Shown: in pieces, positions 7,808 through 16,130 of the stretch | Position numbering within the stretch: the first letter of the stretch is position 1 | Layout: each line of letters opens with the position of its first letter | Assembly: GCA_021734905.1 (NCBI GenBank) | Contig: JAIPIB010000002.1 | Span: 1 to 64,000, forward strand | Origin: Minisyncoccota bacterium | Lineage (GTDB): Bacteria > Patescibacteria > Paceibacteria > UBA9973 > UBA918 | DNA: 64,000 nt | Direction: 5' to 3' | Notes under the pieces: generated by a model | What the model saw: the letters and a program-made list of their open reading frames with translations, nothing else | The model's database searches: none | What the model was told of the DNA's origin: nothing | Translations under genes and position numbers: made by a program

Positions 7808-9370
7808 ATGAGTACAGCAATCATAGAAAGAATAAAAAAAGAAATTGAATCTCTAAAAGATGACACCACCTTTGAAGAGGTCGGTGTTGTCGTTACTGTT
7901 GGAGATGGTGTAGCTGAAATTGAAGGTATTCGTGGTGCACGAATGATGGAGATGGTCCTTTTTGATGATGGAGAAGGTAAATCTCTCAAGGAGGCGATGC
8001 AGTATACAGATGCTCTATATGGCCTTATTCTCAATCTTGAAGAGGAGACTGTTAAGGTTGTAATCCTCGGCGATACAGCACGCGTTTCAGAAGGGATGCA
8101 AGTTAAAAGAACAGGGAAACTTCTTAGTATTCCCGTTGGTGAAGAAATAGTAGGAAGGGTTGTAACGCCACTGGGCGAGGTGCTTGATGGAAAAGGTGCA
8201 TTTAAGATGGAGCGAGATATGGCTATTGAGCGTGTAGCATATGGAGTTATGGACAGGTCAGCTGTTAATGAGCCTATTCATACTGGTATCAAGGCGATTG
8301 ATTCGATGATTCCAATCGGTCGTGGGCAGCGTGAGCTAATTATTGGAGACAGGGCAACAGGTAAAACAACAGTTGCTATAGACACCATCATCAATCAGAA
8401 ATTTGAGCCGGTAGAGACTCGCCCAATCTGTATCTATGTAGCCATTGGTCAAAAGGAGTCTAAAACTGCTCGTATTGTTAGAGAGCTTGAAGAGCATGGA
8501 GCGATGGAGTATACGATTGTCGTATCAACCTCAGCTGCAGACCCATCACCACTACAATTCCTCGCGCCATTTGCAGGTGCTGCAATAGGTGAATTTTTTA
8601 TGGAAAAGGGAAAGGATGCACTTATTGTTTATGACGACCTCTCAAAACATGCTGTGGCATACCGACAAATGTCGCTTCTGCTCAGACGACCACCAGGTCG
8701 AGAGGCATATCCAGGTGATATTTTCTATCTTCACTCTCGGCTACTCGAAAGAGCCGCTAAGCTTTCTAAAGAACTTGGAGGAGGTTCATTAACGGCACTT
8801 CCAATTATTGAAACACAAGAAGGTGACGTATCTGCATACATCCCAACTAATGTTATTTCAATTACTGATGGTCAGATATTCCTCGAAACAGATCTCTTCA
8901 ACAAAGGTATCAGACCAGCACTTAACGTTGGTATCTCTGTATCACGTGTCGGTAGTAGTGCTCAAACAAAGGCGATGAAAAAAGTGTCTGGAAAAATTCG
9001 AATTGAGCTAGCGCAATTTAGGGAACTTGAGGCCTTCATGCAGTTTGCTGGTGACCTAGATCAGGATACAAAAAATAGCATCGATAGTGGTCGGCGTTAT
9101 ACAGAACTACTTAAACAAGATCAGCATGTGACATTCCCATTCTTTAAGCAAGTCGTCTCAATATTTGCTGCAAATAATGGTCTCTTTAATGGTTCTGAAG
9201 TAGCAAATGTACGAGCAATTGAAAATGATTTTTTGAGCATGATTGAACGTGACAAAAAGGAAGTCTTTGAAAGTATTGAATCAGAACGTGCGCTAACTGA
9301 TGAGGTTGCTTCTGAACTAACCAAGATGATTGCTGAATTTAAGAATACACAAGTACACTACTACGCATAA
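7808..9370 (+). CDS. atpA: F1Fo ATP synthase subunit alpha
   Basis: A 520-residue non-catalytic nucleotide-binding subunit. Walker A GDRATGKT is at 180-187, and the family's RRPPGREAYPGD and SVSRVGSSAQ segments are present. It is slightly longer than usual because of extra residues at about 44-66, in the N-terminal barrel. It has short gaps to atpH (6 nt) and atpG (3 nt). Confidence 0.97.
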   Translation: MSTAIIERIKKEIESLKDDTTFEEVGVVVTVGDGVAEIEGIRGARMMEMVLFDDGEGKSLKEAMQYTDALYGLILNLEEETVKVVILGDTARVSEGMQVKRTGKLLSIPVGEEIVGRVVTPLGEVLDGKGAFKMERDMAIERVAYGVMDRSAVNEPIHTGIKAIDSMIPIGRGQRELIIGDRATGKTTVAIDTIINQKFEPVETRPICIYVAIGQKESKTARIVRELEEHGAMEYTIVVSTSAADPSPLQFLAPFAGAAIGEFFMEKGKDALIVYDDLSKHAVAYRQMSLLLRRPPGREAYPGDIFYLHSRLLERAAKLSKELGGGSLTALPIIETQEGDVSAYIPTNVISITDGQIFLETDLFNKGIRPALNVGISVSRVGSSAQTKAMKKVSGKIRIELAQFRELEAFMQFAGDLDQDTKNSIDSGRRYTELLKQDQHVTFPFFKQVVSIFAANNGLFNGSEVANVRAIENDFLSMIERDKKEVFESIESERALTDEVASELTKMIAEFKNTQVHYYA

Positions 9371-9373
9371 GCC

Positions 9374-10285
9374 ATGGCTCTCAAGCATATTAAAAACAAA
9401 ATAAAATCAACTGAGCGCACTAGTAAAGTGACGAAGGCTATGGAGGCTGTCTCGGCTGTAAAAATGCGAAAGAGCCAGGAAAAGGCCTTGACTGGACGAC
9501 CATACGCAGAAGCAGCTTTTCGTATCCTAGAAAATATTGCGAGGAGTGTGGACGTTCAACACCATACATTCATTAAAGCAAATGGAGGTAGTAAAGATTG
9601 TCTTATTGTAATTACTTCAGACAAAGGTCTCGCGGGGAGTCTTAATAGCGCTGTACTTAAAGAATCAACACGACTTCTTGGTGGTCAGTCTGCAAATGAT
9701 GTTGAGTTGATATGTTTTGGTAAAAAAGGATACGAACATTTCTTGAGGCGTGGTTATACAATTCCATTACATCACGTGAACATGAGTGATGATGTCACTA
9801 TTGAGGATGTTCAAAGTGTAGTAACTCATGTTGGTAAGCAATTTACCTTAGGTCATTATAAGAGCGTCCGTGTCGTGTACCAACACTTCCTGTCGACATT
9901 TGAGCAGAATGCTATTGTCCGTCAAATTCTGCCGATTAGTAAAGAAGATGTTCGCTTGATGATACGTGATATTCTTCCAAAGCACGGGAAATACAGTGAA
10001 CAGGTTCATAAACAATCTATGATTATTTATACAGCTGAACAGAGCCGAGGAACTGTGTTTGACTCGATATTTTCCATACTAGTTGAAATTATGCTTTATC
10101 ATGCACTTCTCGAGTCGAAAGCAAGTGAGCATTCAGCGAGAATGGTTGCTATGAAAAATGCAACAGATAAAGCCAGAGATGTGATGAAACTGTTAACACT
10201 TTCATACAATAAAAAGAGGCAAAGTGTCATCACGGCAGAAGTGTCAGAAATTACCGGAGGGATAGAAGCCATGAAAGACACATAA
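9374..10285 (+). CDS. atpG: F1Fo ATP synthase subunit gamma
   Basis: A 303-residue central-shaft subunit. The N-terminal helix contains KIKSTERTSKVTKAMEAVSA and the C-terminal helix ends with RQSVITAEVSEITGGIEAM, both diagnostic and forming the rotating coiled coil. A Rossmann-like middle domain begins with CLIVITSDKGLAGSLN. It lies between atpA and atpD; a 48-bp gap follows. Confidence 0.95.
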   Translation: MALKHIKNKIKSTERTSKVTKAMEAVSAVKMRKSQEKALTGRPYAEAAFRILENIARSVDVQHHTFIKANGGSKDCLIVITSDKGLAGSLNSAVLKESTRLLGGQSANDVELICFGKKGYEHFLRRGYTIPLHHVNMSDDVTIEDVQSVVTHVGKQFTLGHYKSVRVVYQHFLSTFEQNAIVRQILPISKEDVRLMIRDILPKHGKYSEQVHKQSMIIYTAEQSRGTVFDSIFSILVEIMLYHALLESKASEHSARMVAMKNATDKARDVMKLLTLSYNKKRQSVITAEVSEITGGIEAMKDT

Positions 10286-10333
10286 CAATTTATAAATTTT
10301 TTATTTACAAACCAAAGCAATAACAATACGCAT

Positions 10334-11713
10334 ATGACAACACCAACTACAACAGGCATAATCACACAAATAATTGGACCAATTATTGACGTCTATTTCG
10401 AGACGGAAGTTCCAAAGCTTAACTTTGCACTTGAGGTGGCAACTGAAGATGGTTCAACCCTTGTACTTGAAGTTTCTCAACATATTGGAGGAAATCGTGT
10501 GCGTGCTATTGCGATGCAGGATACTGCAGGACTCATGCGTGGACTGTCGGTACGAAATACCGGAGCACCCATCAGTGTGCCCGTAGGCGAAAAGTCCTTA
10601 GGTCGGCTCATGAACGTCCTCGGAGATCCTTTGGATGGGAAGGGAAATATTGTTGATGCTCCAAAGCTTCCAATTCACCGCAATGCTCCACATTTCACTG
10701 AGCAGTCAACCAAAACGGAGGTTTTTGAAACTGGAATCAAGTCTGTTGATCTCCTCGCACCGTTTATTAAAGGAGGGAAGGTAGGCCTTTTTGGCGGTGC
10801 TGGAGTTGGTAAGACAGTACTCATTCAGGAGCTTATTCGAAACGTGGCAACAGAACATGGTGGGTACTCAGTATTTGCTGGAGTAGGCGAGCGAGTTCGT
10901 GAAGGAAATGACCTTTATCATGAAATGAAAGAATCAGGTGTACTCGAAAAAACAGCACTTGTTTTTGGGCAAATGAATGAAGTCCCGGGTGCACGTGCTC
11001 GAATTGGACTTACAGGACTCACCATGGCTGAATATTTCCGAGACGAGGGAGGGAAAGATGTGCTCTTTTTCATGGACAACGTATTTCGGTTTACACAAGC
11101 AGGACAAGAGGTGTCTTCATTGCTTGGACGTGTATCTTCTGCGGTGGGATATCAGCCAACACTTGCTGAAGAAATGGGACAAATGCAAGAACGTATTACA
11201 TCAACAAACACCGGTTCTATTACGTCGGTACAAGCCGTTTATGTTCCCGCTGATGACCTTACTGACCCAGCGCCTGCTACTACTTTTTCACACCTTGATT
11301 CTACGGTAGTACTCTCCCGTGCGCTTGCGTCGCTAGCAATTTATCCAGCCATTGACCCTCTGGAAAGTAAGTCATCAGCACTTGATCCATACGTTGTTGG
11401 TAAAGAGCACTACGAGGTCGCCCAGGGCGTAAAACAGGTACTTCAGAGGTATAAGGACCTTCAGGATATTATTGCGATTCTTGGAATTGAAGAACTTTCT
11501 GATGATGATAAGCAGACAGTATATCGAGCCAGAAAAATTCAACGCTTCCTTTCACAGCCATTTTTCGTTGGTGAAGTATTTACAGGAACTCCGGGTGCAT
11601 ACGTTCCACTAAAGGAGACTATACGTGGCTTCAAAGAAATTCTCGAAGGTAAGCATGACGATAAATCCGAACAAAGCTTTTACATGAAGGGAAGTATTGA
11701 TGAAGTACAATAA
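10334..11713 (+). CDS. atpD: F1Fo ATP synthase subunit beta
   Basis: The 459-residue catalytic subunit. Walker A GGAGVGKT is at 154-161, followed by GVGERVREGND with the catalytic Glu, Walker B in VLFFMDNVFRFTQAG, and a DELSEED-loop equivalent (EELSDDD). The normal length and intact catalytic residues predict an active enzyme. Confidence 0.97.
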   Translation: MTTPTTTGIITQIIGPIIDVYFETEVPKLNFALEVATEDGSTLVLEVSQHIGGNRVRAIAMQDTAGLMRGLSVRNTGAPISVPVGEKSLGRLMNVLGDPLDGKGNIVDAPKLPIHRNAPHFTEQSTKTEVFETGIKSVDLLAPFIKGGKVGLFGGAGVGKTVLIQELIRNVATEHGGYSVFAGVGERVREGNDLYHEMKESGVLEKTALVFGQMNEVPGARARIGLTGLTMAEYFRDEGGKDVLFFMDNVFRFTQAGQEVSSLLGRVSSAVGYQPTLAEEMGQMQERITSTNTGSITSVQAVYVPADDLTDPAPATTFSHLDSTVVLSRALASLAIYPAIDPLESKSSALDPYVVGKEHYEVAQGVKQVLQRYKDLQDIIAILGIEELSDDDKQTVYRARKIQRFLSQPFFVGEVFTGTPGAYVPLKETIRGFKEILEGKHDDKSEQSFYMKGSIDEVQ

Positions 11714-11715
11714 TT

Positions 11716-11964
11716 ATGAAACAAGAGGCAGTATTCAGACTTACAATATCCAAAATCAATGAGCAGCTTTTTAGTGGTGAGGCGAACTCAATAACTTTAC
11801 CTGGTACAGAAGGTGTCCTTACTATTCTTGCCCATCATGAATCACTTGTTTCGCTTCTCAAGGAGGGTACAATACATGTAAGAACAGGAGAAGAAATTAC
11901 TACCTTTCAGATTTCAAAAGGACTTCTTGAGACGAGTAATAATCAAGTGACTGTTTTGGTGTAA
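11716..11964 (+). CDS. atpC: F1Fo ATP synthase subunit epsilon, lacking C-terminal helices
   Basis: Only 82 residues, against about 135 in E. coli. The beta-sandwich domain is visible (VFRLTISKINEQLFSGEAN; LPGTEGVLTILAHHESLVSLL), but the C-terminal two-helix domain that inhibits ATP hydrolysis in many bacteria is absent. The stop at 11962 is followed by an untranslated gap of 123 bp with no recognisable continuation, so this looks like a genuine short form. It starts 2 nt after atpD. Confidence 0.9.
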   Translation: MKQEAVFRLTISKINEQLFSGEANSITLPGTEGVLTILAHHESLVSLLKEGTIHVRTGEEITTFQISKGLLETSNNQVTVLV

Positions 11965-12087
11965 GGAAAAGACTCACATGAAGGTGCTTTGTAAAACATC
12001 TTCAGTGTAAACGTCGAGATAGTCGAGGTGATCTAGAGCTTACATTAAAACATCATTACGTTTTAATTAAATTTAACTATATTCAAT

Positions 12088-12384
12088 ATGTTTGACAATG
12101 CTAAAAAATTCATGATGCGCAAGCTCCTTGAGCGACAACTCAAGAGCGCTCCTCCTGAACAAAGAGAAATGATCCTCACTCTTCTTGAAAAAAATCCAAA
12201 ATTATTTGAGAAAATAGCAGGAGAAATGCAAGCAGAAATCAAAAAGGGAAGCAACCAAATGACTGCAGCGATGAAAGTACTACCGAAGTATCAATCTGAA
12301 CTCCAGGCCGCAATGGGAGACAAGTTTCCAAAGCAACAAAAGAGTGGCGTGCGCTTCAATCCTAACGGAACGCTACATTCCTAA
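12088..12384 (+). CDS. Hypothetical helical protein (98 aa)
   Basis: Not recognised. It is highly charged and rich in Lys, Glu and Gln, with predicted long helices (FMMRKLLERQLKSAPPEQRE; IAGEMQAEIKKGSNQ). There is no membrane segment or signal peptide. It lies downstream of the ATP synthase operon, 123 bp after atpC, so cotranscription is uncertain. Confidence 0.6.
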   Translation: MFDNAKKFMMRKLLERQLKSAPPEQREMILTLLEKNPKLFEKIAGEMQAEIKKGSNQMTAAMKVLPKYQSELQAAMGDKFPKQQKSGVRFNPNGTLHS

Positions 12385-12461
12385 GGCATATAATTGTTCA
12401 CACATTTTTTGAATCCAGTCTTTTTATGTGTACCTATGTGCTAATATAAGATTACAAAAAT

Positions 12462-13037
12462 ATGAAAAAAATACTTGTGTTTCTCGGTAATGGCAACAAA
12501 GACTCATATTCTGGTAATTTGGCAGATGCCTACGTTGATGGTGCGACACTCTCAGGTTTTGAAGTCCAGAGGATTAACATTGGTGATTTGCAATTTGATC
12601 CAATTCTTCATAATGGATACAGAGACATACAACAGCTTGAACCAGACCTACTCATGGTTCAAGAAAAAATTAATTGGGCTGATCATATTGTCTTTATTTA
12701 TCCAAACTGGTGGTGCTCTATGCCAGCGATAATGAAAGGTATGTTTGATCGTATGTGGCTCCCAGGTTTTGCGTTTAATTTTGATAAAGTAGCTAAGAAA
12801 CTTGTACAACGACTAACAGGGAAGACTGCTCGCGTGATAATAGTGGCGGGTTCGCACACTCCGTTTATGACATGGTGGAAGTTTGGAGATTATACAAATG
12901 AAATATCACACGGAATTCTAGGTTTTGCCGGAATTAAAACATCAGTAACTGCACTTGGTCCTTGCGAAAGAGTCGAACAACCAGTTCGAAATGCATGGAT
13001 AGAAAAGATCAAAGGTCTTGGAGCCCAAGGAAAGTAA
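12462..13037 (+). CDS. NAD(P)H-dependent oxidoreductase, flavodoxin-like fold
   Basis: A 191-residue protein of the NQO/KefF/MdaB type (Flavodoxin_2 family), FMN- or FAD-dependent quinone reductases. It begins with KKILVFLGNGNKDSYSGNLADAY (phosphate-binding loop) and has the diagnostic IYPNWWCSMPAIMKGMFDR around 84-102. Soluble and cytoplasmic. The physiological acceptor cannot be told from sequence. A monocistronic context is likely. Confidence 0.85.
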   Translation: MKKILVFLGNGNKDSYSGNLADAYVDGATLSGFEVQRINIGDLQFDPILHNGYRDIQQLEPDLLMVQEKINWADHIVFIYPNWWCSMPAIMKGMFDRMWLPGFAFNFDKVAKKLVQRLTGKTARVIIVAGSHTPFMTWWKFGDYTNEISHGILGFAGIKTSVTALGPCERVEQPVRNAWIEKIKGLGAQGK

Positions 13038-13248
13038 GTCTTTTGTCTCAACTAAAGTATTAAATACGTTGTGGATAACTCTGTTGATAAGTTACTAATA
13101 TGTGGTCTAATTGTCTTAGGTTTAGTGAATCTGGATGAACGCGCGAACATCTAGATCAGTTCCTTAAAAAGCTTTGACACAAGTAGGGCCGTCTGAGGTC
13201 TGAGTCCATCGGGGCGTTTGTAGTGTTAAGTCTTATTAAGAACTGTTA
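13038..13248 (+). other. Intergenic region with local inverted repeats, no CDS
   Basis: About 210 bp without a convincing ORF. It holds a small palindrome (ATCTAGAT near 13150), a TTGACA-like hexamer and repeated GTCTGAG segments, and ends in a + strand terminator. It may be a long 3' untranslated region of the flavoprotein gene or a small RNA; sequence alone does not decide. Confidence 0.3.
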
Positions 13249-14307
13249 GGTTTCCATTTGGAGACCTTTTTTGTTGTTTATGTAAAAAATTTTATCTTTT
13301 GAGAGAATATTTCCGTCTGAAGTAATTTCATTAAAAGATATAAAAAGATCTACATGAAAGCGTGTTTTGTCGGCAACAATCCCGGCTTTTTTGTAAACGG
13401 TGTGTTTTTCACCAAGTGAAAGATGTAGTCCGAGAATTCGCTCGAATGCAGTAATATCATTCACGTAATTCTCTCGTGTGAAAGCACGGTTTAGGCCAAA
13501 GCCAATTTCTCGTATGAGTGCTCGTTCATTACTTTTAACTTGTGCCACCACATCAGTGAATGTTTGTGGTGCATTGTCACCCCATGAAACAACAAGTCCC
13601 TTTTCTACATCAACCCGAAATGGTTCGTGCATTGTGACGTTGTACGTACTGTCAGCAAAAGCATAAACATAAAACGAACCATTCATCTGAATGAAGTCCT
13701 TAGCTTCTGTAAAAACTTCTCCAATAGGAAAGGTTCCCCCAATGTTTTCCATCCCTGAGTAATCACCAATGTTGAGTTTTGGTACTTCAAGGCCACCCTC
13801 GACCTTTAAAGTACTGTCCCTGTACTTAATACAAAAAGTATTCGTACTCTCGAGTCTCTTTTTGAGCGCTTTTCCGGTGCCACGATACCACTCGCTATCA
13901 TATTCAAGAGAATTAATGTATGTCTTCCATGAAGAAGCTATGTTACGTGAGAGGTGAAGATGATCAATCACCTTTAGTTTTCTTTGAAAGAGGTAGATCC
14001 TAATACGAAATGCATTGAGCCTGAAATCAGTTGATTGAATAAGGACGACGAGATCTCGAGGATTCAATAGGTTTATAGCATCAATAACTGAATCATTTTC
14101 TGTCTCATCGAAATTTATAAAAACCGCATGCGGAAGAACTCTTCTGTATGCTTCAGTTAGGATTTGTGTAAGTTCGTTTTGATTATCAAAAATAACAAGA
14201 GCATTTTCAGGTGAGACATGTTCAATTGCTCCACAAATAATACTCCGAACATTTTTTTCGGCGAGTGAGGTTAAGTCTACGATATTTGGTATTGTTGATT
14301 GTGACAT
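13246..14307 (-). CDS. M29-like aminopeptidase family protein
   Basis: A 353-residue protein whose C-terminal two-thirds resembles M29 (AmpS/PepS/AmpT) metalloaminopeptidases. GGTFPIGEVFTEAKD holds a putative metal-ligand Glu, and REIGFGLN, RILGLHLSLGEKHT and RFHVDLFI provide further Glu/His/His-Asp positions in family order. The N-terminal part (about 1-150) is a less conserved alpha/beta domain. An exopeptidase role in peptide recycling is inferred. It is divergently transcribed from the small gene at 14366. Confidence 0.65.
   Translation of the reverse strand: MSQSTIPNIVDLTSLAEKNVRSIICGAIEHVSPENALVIFDNQNELTQILTEAYRRVLPHAVFINFDETENDSVIDAINLLNPRDLVVLIQSTDFRLNAFRIRIYLFQRKLKVIDHLHLSRNIASSWKTYINSLEYDSEWYRGTGKALKKRLESTNTFCIKYRDSTLKVEGGLEVPKLNIGDYSGMENIGGTFPIGEVFTEAKDFIQMNGSFYVYAFADSTYNVTMHEPFRVDVEKGLVVSWGDNAPQTFTDVVAQVKSNERALIREIGFGLNRAFTRENYVNDITAFERILGLHLSLGEKHTVYKKAGIVADKTRFHVDLFISFNEITSDGNILSKDKIFYINNKKGLQMET
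13249..13272 (+). terminator. Terminator on + strand, overlapping end of the M29-like gene
   Basis: GGTTTCC/GGAGACC 7-bp stem (one G-U) with a 4-nt loop, then six T. It ends transcription coming from 12462 or from the preceding intergenic region. Confidence 0.7.
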
Positions 14308-14353
14308 AATATTTTACTAACGATATCAGGAAATCAAAAAGTTACTACTGTAG

Positions 14354-14359
14354 TATAGT
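14354..14359 (+). promoter_or_regulatory. -10 element of a predicted leaderless promoter
   Basis: TATAGT ends 6 bp before the ATG at 14366, the recurrent leaderless geometry of this window. Confidence 0.5.
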
Positions 14360-14365
14360 GAACCT

Positions 14366-14581
14366 ATGTCCCACCCTTTTGAAAAAATGTTTGAAAACGC
14401 TCTTAAGAAAAGCAACTCTAATAGGAATGTGGTTTTCGAAGAGGCTACAAGACTGGTGAACATGGGATATTCTCTAGACGAGGTCTCAAGTGTTCTCAGT
14501 AAATTAGCCAAGGGACTGATTAGTGACTCGGATTCAAGCATTGTGCATGAGGCAAATGAACTCCTGAATGAGGATATATAA
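14366..14581 (+). CDS. Small hypothetical protein (71 aa)
   Basis: A soluble, mostly helical protein (NRNVVFEEATRLVNMGYSLD; EVSSVLSKLAKGLISD) without a recognised family. The pattern of a helix followed by GYSLDEVSSVL resembles small helical adaptor or TPR-like units, but this is not enough for a call. A -10 hexamer at the leaderless distance supports expression. Confidence 0.5.
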   Translation: MSHPFEKMFENALKKSNSNRNVVFEEATRLVNMGYSLDEVSSVLSKLAKGLISDSDSSIVHEANELLNEDI

Positions 14582-14714
14582 GCACAAATTTACAAATATA
14601 GGGCACAACAATAGACAATAGACAGCTTCTTGATTTTTCAAAAGTCTGATACTCTATGGAACTACTGCCATAGACAGCTCTATACGTTTAATATGTTTCA
14701 AAACAAATAACCCT

Positions 14715-15815
14715 ATGTCACTTTCAGTCGGAATCGTCGGTCTACCGAACGTTGGAAAGTCAACACTTTTTAATGCTCTCACCAAGAATGCTGTGCCAGC
14801 TGAAAATTATCCTTTCTGCACTATCGATCCATCAGTAGGAGTTGTTGCTGTGCCTGACGATCGTCTTGAAACGTTATCCAAAATATCTAGTTCGCAAAAG
14901 ACTGTTCCAGCTATCATTGAATTTGTTGATATTGCAGGACTAGTCAAAGGCGCGGCGTCTGGTGAGGGACTAGGTAATAAGTTTCTCGCAAATATCCGTG
15001 AGGTAGACATGATTGCTGAGGTGGTTAGAATTTTTGAAGACGAAGATATCATTCATGTTAATAGCGCTGTAGACCCATTTTCAGATATTGAAGTAATTAA
15101 TCTTGAGCTCGTACTTGCTGATGCGGAAACTGTTTCAAAACGCTTAGGAAATGTTGCAAAGGACGCCAATAGAGGGATTAAAGAGGCTCTTGTTGAGAAG
15201 AGTATGCTAGAAAGATTGCTTCAGCATCTTGAAGGTGGGAAACTTGCAAGAGCATTTGCCTTTGAAGACAACGAAATCATACCAGTAAGTCATTTGCACT
15301 TGCTCACAATGAAAAAGATTCTCTATGTCTTCAATAAGAAACAAGGGGCATACAATTTTGATGAGACGAATGACAATAGATGGGTGGAGCTTATGGATTT
15401 TATTGAGGAAACAGGATCTGAATATGTCCTCATAGATGCTGGAGTTGAGCATGAACTAAAAGATCTTGAAGAAACAGAAAAAATTGAATTCCGGAGAGAG
15501 TATGCAACACTTGACTCTGGCATTGATTCATTAATCAAAGCTTGCTATCACCGACTTGGTCTAATGTCATACTTTACGACTGGTGAAAAGGAAACACACG
15601 CATGGACGATACCTCAAGGATCAACAGGTCCAGAAGCCGGTTCTGCTATTCATACTGATTTCAAAACTCGTTATATTCGAGCGCAAGTGGTCGCCTTTGA
15701 AGATCTAGTTTCTTGCGGCTCCCTAGCGGTGGCGAGAGAAAAAGGGAAATTAAGAACTGAGGGGAAGGAGTATGTTGTGAAAAATGGTGACGTTATTGAA
15801 TTCATGATTGCATGA
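14715..15815 (+). CDS. ychF: Redox-regulated ATPase YchF (Obg family)
   Basis: A 366-residue Obg-family P-loop protein, full length. G1 GLPNVGKST is at 8-16, DIAGLVKGA is the G3 region, and the C-terminal TGS-like part (FTTGEKETHAWTIPQGSTG, then VKNGDVIEFMIA) is diagnostic. YchF/OLA1 hydrolyses ATP rather than GTP and associates with ribosomes and stress responses. It overlaps the next gene by ATGA, which implies translational coupling. Confidence 0.95.
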   Translation: MSLSVGIVGLPNVGKSTLFNALTKNAVPAENYPFCTIDPSVGVVAVPDDRLETLSKISSSQKTVPAIIEFVDIAGLVKGAASGEGLGNKFLANIREVDMIAEVVRIFEDEDIIHVNSAVDPFSDIEVINLELVLADAETVSKRLGNVAKDANRGIKEALVEKSMLERLLQHLEGGKLARAFAFEDNEIIPVSHLHLLTMKKILYVFNKKQGAYNFDETNDNRWVELMDFIEETGSEYVLIDAGVEHELKDLEETEKIEFRREYATLDSGIDSLIKACYHRLGLMSYFTTGEKETHAWTIPQGSTGPEAGSAIHTDFKTRYIRAQVVAFEDLVSCGSLAVAREKGKLRTEGKEYVVKNGDVIEFMIA

Positions 15816-16069
15816 GTTGGTGCGTGTACATGATTCGCTGCAGTGATGCGACGCTTTATACGGGAGTTACGACAGATATTGAAAGGCGATTTAGAGAGCA
15901 TAAAGAAGGAAAAGTTGGCTCAAAGTATACAAGGGCACGAATTGCGCTTCATGTAGCATACATGGAGCCGTGTTGTTCGAGAAGTGAGGCTCAAACACGT
16001 GAGGCAGCAATTAAAAAACTTAAAAAGGAAGAGAAGGAGGTGCTTATTAAAAAGTGTGATTTGACTTAA
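15812..16069 (+). CDS. GIY-YIG nuclease domain protein, UPF0213/YhbQ type
   Basis: An 85-residue stand-alone GIY-YIG domain. The VYM...YTG signature (residues 5-7 and 16-18), an arginine in IERRFREHKEGKVGSKYT and a glutamate later in the domain match the UPF0213 family. The cellular role of this family is poorly known; a DNA structure-specific nuclease is the usual proposal. It overlaps ychF by 4 nt and is followed by a terminator. Confidence 0.88.
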   Translation: MSWCVYMIRCSDATLYTGVTTDIERRFREHKEGKVGSKYTRARIALHVAYMEPCCSRSEAQTREAAIKKLKKEEKEVLIKKCDLT

Positions 16070-16100
16070 CGGCATTTTTTAAGTAATCTATTCTGACGTA

Positions 16101-16130
16101 GCGCCTACGAAATGGCGCATTTTTATTTTT
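16101..16130 (+). terminator. Terminator directly abutting the typA start codon
   Basis: GCGCC/GGCGC stem with an 8-nt loop followed by ATTTTTATTTTT, after which typA begins at once. It ends the ychF operon. Because its U-tract touches the typA ATG, typA either starts from a promoter overlapping this hairpin or is read through it. Confidence 0.7.
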
